The notes: a model not told the origin generated them from the sequence alone. A stretch of DNA of 48,215 nucleotides from an uncultured delta proteobacterium (GCA_903875445.1 CAIQWD010000038.1:1-48215), one strand, 5' to 3'; counted from the first letter of the stretch, positions 1 through 9,140 are shown. Numbers and translations: made by a program.

Positions 1-120
1 GATGTCAGGAGATTGATTGCCCAAGCAGCATTGGAAAAAGATTTTCAATTGGTTTGCCCGCTTCCACGCAAATCGATAGCAAATACCTTCGCGGCCGCAA
101 TCATGAAGATCGCGGCATGA
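1..120 (+). pseudogene. Unidentified 3' coding fragment ending in TGA
   Basis: Frame 1 is open from the window edge to a TGA at 118-120 (39 residues, containing VCPLPRKS and ending in IMKIAA). I do not recognise it. It is visibly richer in G and C than the sequence that follows, and it contains a GCGGCCGC site. It is in the same frame as the downstream glycosyltransferase, so the TGA could be a nonsense mutation (for example CGA to TGA) inside one larger gene. The sharp change in base composition fits better with a recombination joint that brought two gene fragments together. Confidence 0.3.
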
Positions 121-1023
121 AACCTTTTCAGGAAACTTCAGATAGTAAATAGACTTGAAAAAATTAATATTCCGATTAAAATTTATTTACATGATTTTTT
201 CTTTATTTGTCCAACTGTATTCTTGTTGAATGAAAAAAATAAATTCTGCAACTTACCTAACACTCTTGAGACTTGTGAAAAATGTATGGAATTCCAATTT
301 GCTGTTAAATCAAGAAATATTAAAACAAAAAATGTGAGAAGTTTTAAAAGCATTGCAGCCTGGAGACAGAATTCAGAAAGACTCTTCAAATCGGCGACAA
401 TGGTTATAACAAGTTCAATGATTGTGCAAAACATATACCAAAGAGCATTTCCTGAAATTTCAAATAAAATGGTTCATTCGGATGAACTGCTGAAGTGTTC
501 TCAAAATTTTAAAAGATTAGATAGCGGTTACAATCCATTTGCCAACAAAACAATTAAAGTTGCCATGGTTGGAAACTGGGTTTTCGAGAAAGGGAAAGAT
601 ATTTTTGAAGAAATGCAAAATGTGATTGATGCAAACAATCTTAAAGAGACGATTAGTCTTTGTTTTATCGGTTATGCAGATATTAATCATTTTGATAGCC
701 GCATAGAATACCTTGGCAAATATAGCCCAGACACTCTGTCTCAAATAATAATGGAGAATAATGTTTCTATTTGTCTCATACCGTCGGTTGTTTGTGAAAC
801 ATTTTGTATTACCGCTCAAGATTGTATTGAAATTGGAATGCCATTAATTGTATTGGGAATTGGAGCAATGAAAGAAAGAGTTACTGACAACGATAAATGT
901 CATATAATTTCAAGTATTTCTGAAGAGACCATACAAAATCTCTCAGACATAGAAATGGCCAATATCATTTTATATGAAACTATCGATTTCTCAAACAAGC
1001 TAAGAAGTACTATCTACTCGTAG
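121..1023 (+). pseudogene. 5'-broken glycosyltransferase (GT4/group 1 type)
   Basis: The reading frame is open from 121, but the first usable start is a TTG at 223. Family-typical sequence lies upstream of that TTG: YLHDFFFICPT at about 187-219, followed by LLNEKNKFC and a CxxC pair, the HDY/CP segment of GT4-like sugar transferases. The C-terminal half carries the nucleotide-sugar-binding Rossmann core: VAMVGNWVFEKGKDIF, then CLIPSVVCETFCITAQDCIEIGMPLIV, the usual E-rich donor site. The N-terminal acceptor domain is missing, so the gene looks truncated or disrupted at its 5' end. It is AT-rich like the next gene, which fits a horizontally acquired surface-polysaccharide locus. A translated product from 223 (266 residues) would probably be inactive. 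Confidence 0.6.
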
Positions 1024-1042
1024 CGAGTTATATTCGTTGGTA

Positions 1043-2458
1043 ATGATTATGTCATTTTTCAAACTTCATTCAAGAAAGTATAAAGTATTCTATATCTCAG
1101 GTTTCTTGTTGATATTTTTTCCGGCATTCGTTTATTTGATAATACAAAAAGCAAATTGGGTGAGATATCCTTACAATGTAACACGCGATTATCAATATGA
1201 CTTTTCTAAAAGTGATTCGCAAATAATAAATATTAAAATAGTAAATAATTCAATTAATATTAGAAACATAAATTTTGATGATAAATCTATATTTTTGAAA
1301 TTGCAAGTCCAGGCCTCAATATTCCTTGGTTCGATATTTACACCGTATATTCATGCATCATCTGCAGGTATTCACAGTTCAACTGCGCTTGAAAAAAACG
1401 CTTCTGGGATACGATATATTAATCTCAGTAAATTTGCAAATCATGCCCTTTCGACTATTGACATCAAGCTAAAATATCTCACTCTCGATAGTCAAGACGC
1501 TCAGTTAATAATTTTTAACAATAGAGCCATTGACGAAAAGAAAATCCTTATTATTTCCCCTCATCCAGACGATGCTGAAATTGCTGCCTATGGCTTATAT
1601 AGTAATAACAAAAATTCTGTTATACTGACCATTACAGCTGGTGAGGCAGGGTTGTCGAGATATGATGAACTGTACACTGACAACTCATCAAAATATTTAA
1701 AAATTGGCCAATTGAGAACATGGAATAGTATTACAGTTCCTTTGCTGGCCGGGTTAAGACCTGATAATTTATTGAATTTGGGTTATTTTGATTCAACTTT
1801 AAAAGAAATGCATAAAGATAAATTTATTACAACTAAAGGACGTTACACCAATTCTCTTGATATAAATTTGTTTAGAAAACAAAATATTTCTCCATTATCT
1901 TCTCTGCTTGACGGTGATTCTAATTGGTCAAGTTATGTTGGCAATATGGAGAAAATACTTAACAAAGTAAAACCTGATATTATTGTAACTCCCTATCCAT
2001 TAATTGATAACCATACCGATCATAAATATTCGACACTCGCTTTATTTGAGGCGATCAAGAATATTGGAATGCACTCTGGTGAACTTTTTTTCTATACAAA
2101 TCATTATGCCTTAACTGAATACTACCCTTTTGGAGAACAAGGCGAATCGGTTACGCTACCGCCAAACTTCGATGACAACCTTTACGCTCGCCGTCTTTAT
2201 TCATTCAATGTATCGGAGTCGCTTCAAATCGATAAATTGTTAGCCTTTGATGCGATGATTGATCTGAGACCCGATACTCACTGGCGCTTTTGGGAAGATC
2301 ATATAAAAATTGCGGCTAAGATATTTGAAAGAAAGGTGCGTGACCTGGAAAAAAGCTACTTCAGGCGAGCTGTAAGAGAAAATGAGCTTTTTTATGTGAT
2401 GAGTGTTGAGGATATTTACTCCGATTCCCTAGTGAAAAGGATAATGGGAAATTTGTAA
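1043..2458 (+). CDS. Membrane-anchored PIG-L family deacetylase
   Basis: This is a predicted metal-dependent N-acetylsugar deacetylase (PIG-L/LmbE fold). A membrane segment lies at about residues 12-30 (FLLIFFPAFVYLII) and is followed by a region of about 130 residues with no recognisable domain. The PIG-L domain starts at about residue 167 with ILIISPHPDDAEIAAYG, the zinc-binding PHPDDAE signature, and continues with ITAGEAG and DNHTDHKYS, the second histidine motif. The protein is longer than standalone PIG-L enzymes because of the anchored N-terminal part. ATG at 1043 is preferred over an in-frame TTG at 1037; 1049 is also possible and no good ribosome site is visible. It is 20 bases from the glycosyltransferase and equally AT-rich, so a role in modifying a surface glycan is plausible. 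Confidence 0.75.
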   Translation: MIMSFFKLHSRKYKVFYISGFLLIFFPAFVYLIIQKANWVRYPYNVTRDYQYDFSKSDSQIINIKIVNNSINIRNINFDDKSIFLKLQVQASIFLGSIFTPYIHASSAGIHSSTALEKNASGIRYINLSKFANHALSTIDIKLKYLTLDSQDAQLIIFNNRAIDEKKILIISPHPDDAEIAAYGLYSNNKNSVILTITAGEAGLSRYDELYTDNSSKYLKIGQLRTWNSITVPLLAGLRPDNLLNLGYFDSTLKEMHKDKFITTKGRYTNSLDINLFRKQNISPLSSLLDGDSNWSSYVGNMEKILNKVKPDIIVTPYPLIDNHTDHKYSTLALFEAIKNIGMHSGELFFYTNHYALTEYYPFGEQGESVTLPPNFDDNLYARRLYSFNVSESLQIDKLLAFDAMIDLRPDTHWRFWEDHIKIAAKIFERKVRDLEKSYFRRAVRENELFYVMSVEDIYSDSLVKRIMGNL

Positions 2459-2550
2459 GAAGAAACTCTGTTTGGTAAAATATATTTGATCGACAAATAA
2501 TCGCTGTGAAAACATTTCTTGCCACAGGCTTATCCTGCCGGGAGATAGCC

Positions 2551-2575
2551 GAGCCTGCCGCTTCCGGTCAGGCTC
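2551..2575. other. GC-rich inverted repeat downstream of slyD
   Basis: GAGCCTG at 2551-2557 pairs with CAGGCTC at 2569-2575 around an 11-base loop, just past the 3' end of the minus-strand FKBP gene. Neither strand has a T run after it, so a rho-independent terminator is not shown. It marks the joint between the AT-rich glycan locus and the GC-richer backbone. Confidence 0.3.
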
Positions 2576-2601
2576 AGGGAACAATGCACTAACCGCTTCA
2601 C

Positions 2602-3036
2602 TCAGGGGGACGCAACCTCAACGAGTTCAAGGGTAAAGGTGAGATCTTTTCCGGCCAGCGGCGGATTGGCGTCGAGGGTGAGATGGGTAGCGGAAATGGC
2701 GGTCACCACGACTCGCATGATTTCTCCGTTTACACCACCCATCTCCAGTCGCATGCCGATTTCCGGATTCAGATCCTCTGGAACCTGCTCGATAGGTACC
2801 TGCATGATCAGCTCCTCGTTACGCACCCCATACGCCTTGTCAACCGGGATATGCACGACCTTTGACTCGCCGACCTCCATCCCCATTACCGCCTCGTCAA
2901 AGCCGGCAATAACCTGGCCGCTGCCCACCGCAAAGCTAAGCGGCCCGCGGTCGACGGAACTGTCAAAGACGGTGCCGTCGTCGAGCTTGCCGGTATAATG
3001 CACCTTGACGTTATCGCCTTTCATTACCTGTGTCAT
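2602..3036 (-). CDS. FKBP-type peptidyl-prolyl isomerase, SlyD/FkpB-like
   Basis: A cytoplasmic peptidyl-prolyl cis-trans isomerase and folding chaperone (144 residues). The FKBP core is split: VKVHYTGKLDDGTVFDSS near residues 10-27 and GSGQVIAGFDEAVMGM near 38-53 belong to the catalytic domain. The insert-in-flap domain begins at about residue 70 (AYGVRNEELIMQVPIEQVP), as in SlyD. LTFTLELVEV closes the fold. The histidine-rich metal-binding tail of enterobacterial SlyD is absent, as in many short bacterial homologues. A ribosome site (GGAGAG) stands four to five bases before the ATG. The gene is monocistronic and divergent from the flavoprotein gene. Confidence 0.9.
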   Translation of the reverse strand: MTQVMKGDNVKVHYTGKLDDGTVFDSSVDRGPLSFAVGSGQVIAGFDEAVMGMEVGESKVVHIPVDKAYGVRNEELIMQVPIEQVPEDLNPEIGMRLEMGGVNGEIMRVVVTAISATHLTLDANPPLAGKDLTFTLELVEVASP

Positions 3037-3364
3037 GTCTCTCCTTCAAGCCAAATGGCTTTTTTTATATTTCATCGTGTCGATCCCTCACTCTTCCGGC
3101 AGTCGAGACTGCATCGCACTGCCATGGCAGCAACGCCGCAAGAAAAGCTACTATTAAACATGATGGCTGATTATTCAACGGAAAAATCCATGTCCAGAGC
3201 TGGGAGTTTGCGCCACTTACCGATCGGATTGGTCCGCAGCTTTCTTTGGCCTTTTTCTTTCCTCGACACTAGAGTAATTTGCAGCCAGTTTTCCCAATTG
3301 CCAGCTCGTTTGCGAAACGTTTGCAAGGGCTGCTCCTCCTCTTTTCAACAAGGAAACGAACGCC
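3037..3364. other. Divergent intergenic region, slyD / flavoprotein
   Basis: These 328 bases must carry promoters for both flanking genes. A short AAGCC/GGCTT hairpin followed by seven T on the plus strand (about 3046-3066) lies in the slyD leader rather than after a gene. No convincing small gene or RNA was seen. Confidence 0.4.
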
Positions 3365-4600
3365 ATGCAGATAGGTAGAACCATCGTCATCGGCGGCGGT
3401 GCCGCCGGCCTCATGGCAGCGGGTCGAGCCGCCGAAAGGGGTGGAAAAGTCATACTCCTGGAAAAAATGGAGCGAACCGGTCGGAAGATCGGCATCAGCG
3501 GCAAGGGTCGCTGCAACCTTGGCAATAGTGCTGAACTCGCCGACTTCCTCGCCCATTTCGGTAAAAACGGCAACTTTCTCCGCCAGTGTTTTCAGCAATT
3601 TTTTACCGCCGAACTGACCGCCTTCTTCGAAAGCAGGAACTTGCCGCTGGTGATTGAGCGCGGCGGCCGCATCTTCCCCGCCGGCGGACGGGCCCTTGAT
3701 GTCGTCAGGGTTTGCAACACTTGGTTGAAGTCCTTGCGGGTGACCGTGCGTCATGGTGCGACGGCGACCAGCATCCTGGTCCGGAACGGCAAAGTTTACG
3801 GGGTACGTTGCGAAACTGAGGAATTGCCGTGCGAAAACGTCATCCTCGCCACCGGCGGCAAATCCTACCCGCGCACCGGCTCGACCGGCGACGGCTACCG
3901 ACTGGCGGCAGAACTCGGCCACAGCATCGTCCCCGTGCGACCGGCCCTAGTGCCCTTGGTAAGCACCGACCCGAAAATCCACCGCATGGCCGGGCTTGAG
4001 TTGCGTAATATCGGGGTCAGGCTCTATCTCGACGGTAAGCGCAAAGCTCAAGACTTCGGCGAGCTTGCCTTTACCGGCTTTGGCCTGAGCGGCCCGGTTG
4101 TGCTGAGTCTCAGTGGGATAGCGGTCGACGCCCTCGACCGCGGCGAGAAAGTGACCCTGGCCCTTGACCTCAAACCGGCGCTCGATAGCGACAAGCTGGA
4201 TGCCCGGCTGCTCCGCGACTTTTCCGGCCGCGGCGGTGAACCGATAGCCGGGATACTGCGCGGTCTTCTGCCCCGCGAGATGATTCCTATCTGTATGGAA
4301 GCCTGCCATCTGCCGGAAAATCAGGATACCGCCCACTTCCCCGGGAAATTGCGCAAACGCCTGGTGCAGTGGCTGAAAGACTTTCGCGTCGACATAAGCG
4401 GCTACCGCTCTTTCAACGAAGCGATTATCAGCGCCGGGGGTGTCAGCCTGAAAGAAATTGATCCCCACACCATGCAATCAAAACTGGTGAAGGGTTTGTT
4501 TATCGTCGGGGAGTTGCTCGACCTCCAGGCCGACACCGGCGGTTACAATCTCCAGGCTGCTTTTTCAACAGGTTGGGTTGCCGGATCCTCGGTGTCTTGA
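3365..4600 (+). CDS. NAD(P)/FAD-dependent oxidoreductase, BaiN/YhiN (HI0933) family
   Basis: A flavoprotein of the HI0933/BaiN family (411 residues, normal length). The N-terminal dinucleotide-binding motif is IGGGAAGLMAAGRAAERG, followed by LLEKMERTGRKIGISGKGRCN, the family hallmark. ATGGKSYPRTGSTGDGY near residue 160 and GLFIVGELLDLQADTGGYN near residue 375 complete the FAD site. BaiN acts in bile-acid 7-dehydroxylation in gut clostridia, but most members have no known substrate and nothing here suggests one. The ATG at 3365 follows AAGGAAACG. It converges on the protease gene with only 21 bases between the stops. Confidence 0.88.
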   Translation: MQIGRTIVIGGGAAGLMAAGRAAERGGKVILLEKMERTGRKIGISGKGRCNLGNSAELADFLAHFGKNGNFLRQCFQQFFTAELTAFFESRNLPLVIERGGRIFPAGGRALDVVRVCNTWLKSLRVTVRHGATATSILVRNGKVYGVRCETEELPCENVILATGGKSYPRTGSTGDGYRLAAELGHSIVPVRPALVPLVSTDPKIHRMAGLELRNIGVRLYLDGKRKAQDFGELAFTGFGLSGPVVLSLSGIAVDALDRGEKVTLALDLKPALDSDKLDARLLRDFSGRGGEPIAGILRGLLPREMIPICMEACHLPENQDTAHFPGKLRKRLVQWLKDFRVDISGYRSFNEAIISAGGVSLKEIDPHTMQSKLVKGLFIVGELLDLQADTGGYNLQAAFSTGWVAGSSVS

Positions 4601-4621
4601 CAACAGTCGGAGATACACCAA

Positions 4622-5800
4622 TTAATGCAGTACCGATGAGAACTCTTCGAAGACCTTTTCGATGGGGATGGCAAAACCAAGCCCTGCCGTGTCCCTAAGG
4701 TGCATGGTAGCCACCCCACGCACATAGCCTTTCTCATCGATAATTGGCCCACCGCTATTGCCCGGATTAATGGCCGCATCGGTCTGCAGATACACCGGTC
4801 CGTCTTTCTCCATTGTCCGTAAACCGGAAAAAATCCCGGCAGTTACGGTATGCCGCAGCCCCACAGGGCTTCCTATGGCATAGACCTTGTCTCCTTGATG
4901 AAGCTCTGCCCCCTTTGGGGGTTTCTCGAGAAAGGGGCGTTCGCCGGTGTATATGGACAGTAGAGCCAAATCATACTTGGAACTTACCAGGAAGCGATTG
5001 ATGATAAGCTCTTTGCCGTCGGCAAAGAAAATCTTGATTTCAGAGGACTGGGTCTTTCGATCTACCTTTGCCAATTTCCGTTCGTTCTCCTGAAGCATCG
5101 GCAACACCTTTTTTTGTTCCTCCTCGTGCTGATCGATGATCATGGCCAACTGGCTGCGTGAAGGACCCTTCGGTAATTCCTGGTATTTTTGCTTCCATTC
5201 ACTTATCTTCTGCTCCTCGAGTTCATAATACCGTCGATCCTTTTCAATATTGTTGCGCATCTCGGCGGCTTTTTTCTCGTCGAACTGAACCACATGGCGA
5301 TTGGTGACGATATACTTACTATTGACGAAAAAACCCGATCCAGTTCCCAACGGTGTTTCGATGGACACCGTCGCATTCCTCGCCCGTTCGATAATGTTGC
5401 CTTGTACGGCGGGCGCCTCAGGACTCGCCTGTTGCGGTGCGGGCACCTTCACGATGCGATTTTGAACCGGGGCGAGTGGAGCCGCGACAACAGAGGTGTT
5501 TCGAGCCTTGGCAACGGGGGCAACTTCAACCGGTGGCTGAACGGGGGAAGGCGTTGACTTATTGCCGGTGAAATAGTAGGTCGTGGCAGCAACGACCACC
5601 ACCAGAAGAAGCACCTGAAGAAGTTTCATCACCGAACCGGATTTCTCGGACGGGGGTTCTTCTTGCACTTTCTGCTCTTTTAATGCCTCCTCCTCCTCTC
5701 TCTTTCGTTCCTGGATTTTCTGATACTTGGCGAAAATCACCCCACAAACGTCGCATTCCACCATATTATTCTGTTCATGATTACACTTCGGGCAGCGCAT
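4622..5800 (-). CDS. Zinc-ribbon, membrane-anchored trypsin-like serine protease
   Basis: 392 residues. An N-terminal zinc ribbon has Cys3, Cys6, Cys16 and Cys19. A charged stretch leads to a transmembrane helix at about 58-77, then a Pro/Val-rich linker to about 135. The S1 protease domain (HtrA/DegP type) follows, with catalytic residues His169 (TNRHVV), Asp277 (KYDLALL) and Ser349 (NPGNSGGPI). No PDZ domain follows. Unusually, about 80 charged, helical, coiled-coil-like residues (174-252) sit between the His and Asp strands. The topology implies a cytoplasmic zinc ribbon and a periplasmic protease. It is divergent from arfB. Family assignment is firm; substrate and role (envelope quality control or regulated cleavage) are inferred. 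Confidence 0.85.
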   Translation of the reverse strand: MRCPKCNHEQNNMVECDVCGVIFAKYQKIQERKREEEEALKEQKVQEEPPSEKSGSVMKLLQVLLLVVVVAATTYYFTGNKSTPSPVQPPVEVAPVAKARNTSVVAAPLAPVQNRIVKVPAPQQASPEAPAVQGNIIERARNATVSIETPLGTGSGFFVNSKYIVTNRHVVQFDEKKAAEMRNNIEKDRRYYELEEQKISEWKQKYQELPKGPSRSQLAMIIDQHEEEQKKVLPMLQENERKLAKVDRKTQSSEIKIFFADGKELIINRFLVSSKYDLALLSIYTGERPFLEKPPKGAELHQGDKVYAIGSPVGLRHTVTAGIFSGLRTMEKDGPVYLQTDAAINPGNSGGPIIDEKGYVRGVATMHLRDTAGLGFAIPIEKVFEEFSSVLH

Positions 5801-5944
5801 ATCTCTTACCGACAGGTTATTTTTTCCAGGTGATGACTCGACAGGACCTCTTTATGCGGGTATCATAGCAAGATCCGTAACATTATTCAATTAACCGAAA
5901 GCATATCCGATTTTTTTTTAACGACCCTTTGGAGTTTTGTCGCC

Positions 5945-6364
5945 GTGCCGCTCATTATTAACCCCAGGATTTCACTTCCCGACCATGAAATCACCCTCAT
6001 TGCCATTCGGGCCCAGGGTGCCGGAGGGCAGAACGTCAACAAGGTGGCCAGTGCCATTCACCTGCGCTTTGACATCCGCGGCTCCTCCCTACCGGACATC
6101 TACAAGGAGCGCCTGCTGGCCATGAGCGACCAGCGCTTGACTGGCGACGGCATCCTCGTCATCAAGGCACAACAGTATCGAACCCAGGAGAAAAACCGAA
6201 CGGATGCCCTGGAACGATTGGCGAGAATTATCCGTCGCGTCACCGTCACGGAAAAGAAGCGAACACCGACCCGTCCCTCGGTGACCGCCCGACAAAAACG
6301 CGTAGAAAGCAAGACCAGACGCGGCAGAATCAAAACCATGCGCAAAAAAGTAAGTGATTCCTGA
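5945..6364 (+). CDS. arfB: Alternative ribosome-rescue factor / peptidyl-tRNA hydrolase ArfB
   Basis: ArfB (YaeJ) hydrolyses peptidyl-tRNA on ribosomes stalled on non-stop mRNA. The protein (139 residues, usual length) has the release-factor GGQ motif in RAQGAGGQNVNK near residues 24-35. A strongly basic C-terminal tail (RVESKTRRGRIKTMRKKV) follows; in known ArfB this tail occupies the empty mRNA channel. The start is GTG at 5945, ten bases after TTTGGAG; no ATG start exists in frame. It precedes the flavin reductase gene by 40 bases and may share its transcript. Confidence 0.93.
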   Translation: MPLIINPRISLPDHEITLIAIRAQGAGGQNVNKVASAIHLRFDIRGSSLPDIYKERLLAMSDQRLTGDGILVIKAQQYRTQEKNRTDALERLARIIRRVTVTEKKRTPTRPSVTARQKRVESKTRRGRIKTMRKKVSDS

Positions 6365-6404
6365 GCACCAATCAACCCACTATTATAACCCGAGGACTAT
6401 CGCC

Positions 6405-6905
6405 ATGCAAACCGTAGGATATCTGGAAAATGCCGACCAGATGATGGAAAGAATCAAGAAGGGAGCCTTTCTCACCGTCCAGGCCGACGGGAAGGTGAAC
6501 ACCATGACCATCGGCTGGGCCACTATCGGCTACATCTGGCAACGGTCGGTGTTGATGATCGCCGTGCGGGATTCGCGCCACACCTTTTCGCTTCTGGAAA
6601 AAACCGACAACTTTACGGTCACCGTTCCCGCTCCCGGTACCTACCAGGATGCGGTCATGACCTGCGGCACCAAATCCGGTCGCGATCTCGATAAATTTAA
6701 GGAATGCTGTCTTAAGCAGAAGGCGGCACAGCAGGTGCCGTCGCCGATAGTCGATATTCCCGGCAACCATTATGAATGCCGGATCGTCTATAAGTCGGCA
6801 ATGGACAGCACCTTTCTGCATACCGATTTGGAAAAACTGTATCCGAAAAAAGATTACCACACCCTCTACTTCGGAGAGATTCTCGCCTGTTATATAACTT
6901 CGTAG
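6405..6905 (+). CDS. Flavin reductase family protein (flavoredoxin-like)
   Basis: A 166-residue FMN-binding split-barrel protein of the flavin reductase/flavoredoxin family, which passes electrons to flavins or small redox partners in the cytoplasm. Family features are MTIGWATIGYIWQRSVLMIAV (the FMN-binding strand pair) and RHTFSLLEKTDNFTVTVP. The N-terminal sequence GAFLTVQADGKVNTMTIGW resembles proteins annotated as flavoredoxin in sulfate reducers. ATG at 6405 is chosen because CGAGGACT precedes it; an in-frame GTG at 6354 lies inside arfB and has no ribosome site. The exact partner is not known. Confidence 0.82.
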   Translation: MQTVGYLENADQMMERIKKGAFLTVQADGKVNTMTIGWATIGYIWQRSVLMIAVRDSRHTFSLLEKTDNFTVTVPAPGTYQDAVMTCGTKSGRDLDKFKECCLKQKAAQQVPSPIVDIPGNHYECRIVYKSAMDSTFLHTDLEKLYPKKDYHTLYFGEILACYITS

Positions 6906-7335
6906 TTCCGTCGTTGCCTGTGCTCCTGCGAATTGCACCCATCTGGCCGGTTTCCTTCCTAACTGCACCGGCCACAGCACCCCTCTGCATTCAACGAAGG
7001 CATCGGCAAATAACGTAAAATCACCTGCATAAAAGCATTGCATCTTTCCGGCCATCCTGGTAATAAGGCTGCTCTTCATCGTGAGTGTCAGACCAGTACA
7101 TGGAATGAGTACCTTCAAACAGAACTTTTTCCGCCTTTGGCAAAATCGTTTTTCATGAAGGTACCAATGCCGATTTACGGAATTGGGTTAATTGCGCAAA
7201 ACTGGACGGACACGGCTTATCGGCCGCCGAGAGTCATAACCGATTCTCTTTGACTTGCTGCCGATTTTTCTTTCCCGGGCAGGCTTTGCACAACAAATTC
7301 TTCTTTGGAATCAACCCTTCTGTAAAGGTATTACT
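6906..7335 (+). other. Long leader / intergenic region before the DEAD-box helicase
   Basis: 430 bases without a convincing gene. Open frames here on both strands are antisense or short and lack ribosome sites and recognisable motifs. Genes for CsdA-type helicases often have long regulated 5' leaders, so an extended UTR is possible. I see no strong terminator or clear promoter, and no cold-shock element can be named with confidence. Confidence 0.35.
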
Positions 7336-9129
7336 ATGTCCTCTCTCAATGAAACACCACCCCTTTCCTTTTCCGACATGGGCCTTGCCGCCCCCCTTCT
7401 CCAGGCTGTAAGCGACGCCGGATACGAAATCCCCACCCCCATCCAGGAGGAGATGATTCCGCATATGCTGGCGGGCAAAGATGTGGTCGGCCAGGCCCAG
7501 ACCGGGACCGGAAAAACCGCCGCCTTCGCGCTGCCGCTGCTTACCAGGCTTGCGCCCGACAAAACCAGAAGCCCGCAGATCCTCGTTCTTGCCCCCACCC
7601 GGGAACTGGCGATTCAGGTGGCGGAGGCCTTCGAGGCCTACGGCAAACACATGAAAAATCTCCGAGTGCTGCCGATTTTCGGCGGTCAGGATTACACCAT
7701 CCAACTCAAGCAGTTGCAACGCGGCGTCCAAGTGGTGGTCGGCACTCCCGGCCGGGTCATGGATCACATCCGTCGCGGTACCCTGAAGACGGAGACCATT
7801 CACAGTTTGGTCCTGGACGAAGCCGACGAGATGTTGAAGATGGGCTTTCTCGAAGACGTCAAATGGATTCTTGAGCAACTTCCCGGCAGGAAACAGACCG
7901 CTCTGTTCTCCGCCACCATGCCGAAAACCATTCGCGATATCGCCCAAAAATACCTGACCGAGCCGGTGGAAATCACCATCAGGACCAAGACCGTTTCTGC
8001 CCAGACCGTCAACCAGCGCTGCCTCATCACTAATGGTCTGGCGGCAAAACTGAGCGCACTCAGCAGAATTCTCGAGGCCGAGACCTTCGACGGCATGCTG
8101 GTTTTCGTCCGAACGAAAATTCAGACGGTGGAACTCGCCGAGCAACTGGTCGCCCTCGGCTATGCGGCGGCACCGCTCAATGGCGATATTCAGCAGAGCC
8201 AACGCCTGCGCACCGTCGAACAATTGAAGGCAAAAAAGATCGACATCCTCGTAGCCACCGACGTCGCCGCCCGCGGTCTTGACGTCGAGCGCATCAGCCA
8301 TGTCATCAATTACGATATTCCGTTCGATGCCGAGGCCTATATCCACCGGATCGGCAGAACCGGCAGAGCCGGTCGAAGCGGCGAGGCCATTCTTTTTATC
8401 AATGGCCGGGAACGATCGATGCTCAAATCGATCGAGCAGGCTACGAGGCAGAAAATCCAAATGGCCGACCTGCCTTCGACCGCAGCCATCAACAAGAAGC
8501 GGATTGATGGCTTCAAGGAAAAAATCACTACCGCCCTGCAGGGCGACACCTCCTTTTACCGAACCTTGGTGAACGAATATCTGCGGGAAAACCAGATCGT
8601 ACCCGAACAACTGGCGGCGGCACTGGCCCTGCTCGCCCAGGGCGGCCGGCCGCTGCTTCTGGAAGAACAGAAAGTCCCCGTGGCGCCTGCCCCGGAACAA
8701 CGCTACACTGCCAAGCCGAGAGCAAAGACCAGGGCCGTTGGCCGAACCTCGAACATCCAGTTACCGCCCGAGGAAGGCATGGAGCGTTTTCGCATTGAAC
8801 TCGGCAGCGAACATGGCATCAAGCCGGCAAACATTGTCGGCGCCATCGCCAACGAGGCCGACATCAGCAGCCGACATATCGGTCGTATCGCCATCTACGA
8901 TTCCTACAGCACCGTCGATCTGCCCTGCGGTATGCCGGATGACACCCTACGCTTATTACATAAGAGCCGTGTCGGCAGCAAAACCCTCCGGATTCAGAGA
9001 CTTGGCGAGGGCATTGAAACTCCCCAGCCTGCCGCGAGGCGGCAGAAGCCCGAGCGATTCAATGGCGGTAATGGCGGTTCGACCGGCAAGGGCAGGAAAA
9101 AATCGGTTCACAGCGGACCCGTCCTTTAA
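7336..9129 (+). CDS. DEAD-box ATP-dependent RNA helicase with DbpA-type RNA-binding domain
   Basis: A 597-residue RNA helicase of the CsdA/DeaD group. Visible motifs in order: Q motif (LSFSDMGL...YEIPTPIQ), motif I AQTGTGKTA, PTRELA, TPGRVMDH, DEAD in VLDEADEM, SAT in LFSATMP, ATDVAARGLDVE and HRIGRTGRAG. After a basic linker, a C-terminal DbpA-like RNA-recognition domain runs from about 500 to 575 (RFRIELGSEHGI, then RIAIYDSYSTVDLP). The product probably unwinds rRNA during 50S assembly or acts in mRNA turnover. ATG at 7336 follows AAAGGT; the frame extends 27 codons upstream without a better start. The next gene starts 11 bases after the stop, so the two are likely co-transcribed. Confidence 0.93.
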   Translation: MSSLNETPPLSFSDMGLAAPLLQAVSDAGYEIPTPIQEEMIPHMLAGKDVVGQAQTGTGKTAAFALPLLTRLAPDKTRSPQILVLAPTRELAIQVAEAFEAYGKHMKNLRVLPIFGGQDYTIQLKQLQRGVQVVVGTPGRVMDHIRRGTLKTETIHSLVLDEADEMLKMGFLEDVKWILEQLPGRKQTALFSATMPKTIRDIAQKYLTEPVEITIRTKTVSAQTVNQRCLITNGLAAKLSALSRILEAETFDGMLVFVRTKIQTVELAEQLVALGYAAAPLNGDIQQSQRLRTVEQLKAKKIDILVATDVAARGLDVERISHVINYDIPFDAEAYIHRIGRTGRAGRSGEAILFINGRERSMLKSIEQATRQKIQMADLPSTAAINKKRIDGFKEKITTALQGDTSFYRTLVNEYLRENQIVPEQLAAALALLAQGGRPLLLEEQKVPVAPAPEQRYTAKPRAKTRAVGRTSNIQLPPEEGMERFRIELGSEHGIKPANIVGAIANEADISSRHIGRIAIYDSYSTVDLPCGMPDDTLRLLHKSRVGSKTLRIQRLGEGIETPQPAARRQKPERFNGGNGGSTGKGRKKSVHSGPVL

Positions 9130-9140
9130 CAAAAGCGGAA

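Noticed and set aside
118-120. TGA read as selenocysteine in the glycosyltransferase frame
   Set aside because: No SECIS-like hairpin was evident after it, the family is not known to use selenocysteine, and base composition changes at that point.
1-180. Insertion-sequence end as the cause of the glycosyltransferase truncation
   Set aside because: No terminal inverted repeat, target duplication or transposase motif is visible in the available 120 bases.
3046-3066. Short hairpin followed by seven T near the slyD start
   Set aside because: The stem is only five bases and it lies in the slyD leader, upstream of both divergent genes, so there is no transcript for it to end.
6372-7118. 248-codon minus-strand frame over the flavin reductase gene
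   Set aside because: Mostly antisense to a recognised gene; the part outside it has no motif or ribosome site.
7234-8700. 488-codon open frame on the minus strand
   Set aside because: Entirely antisense to the DEAD-box helicase; composition is that of a shadow frame in GC-rich coding DNA and no domain is recognisable.
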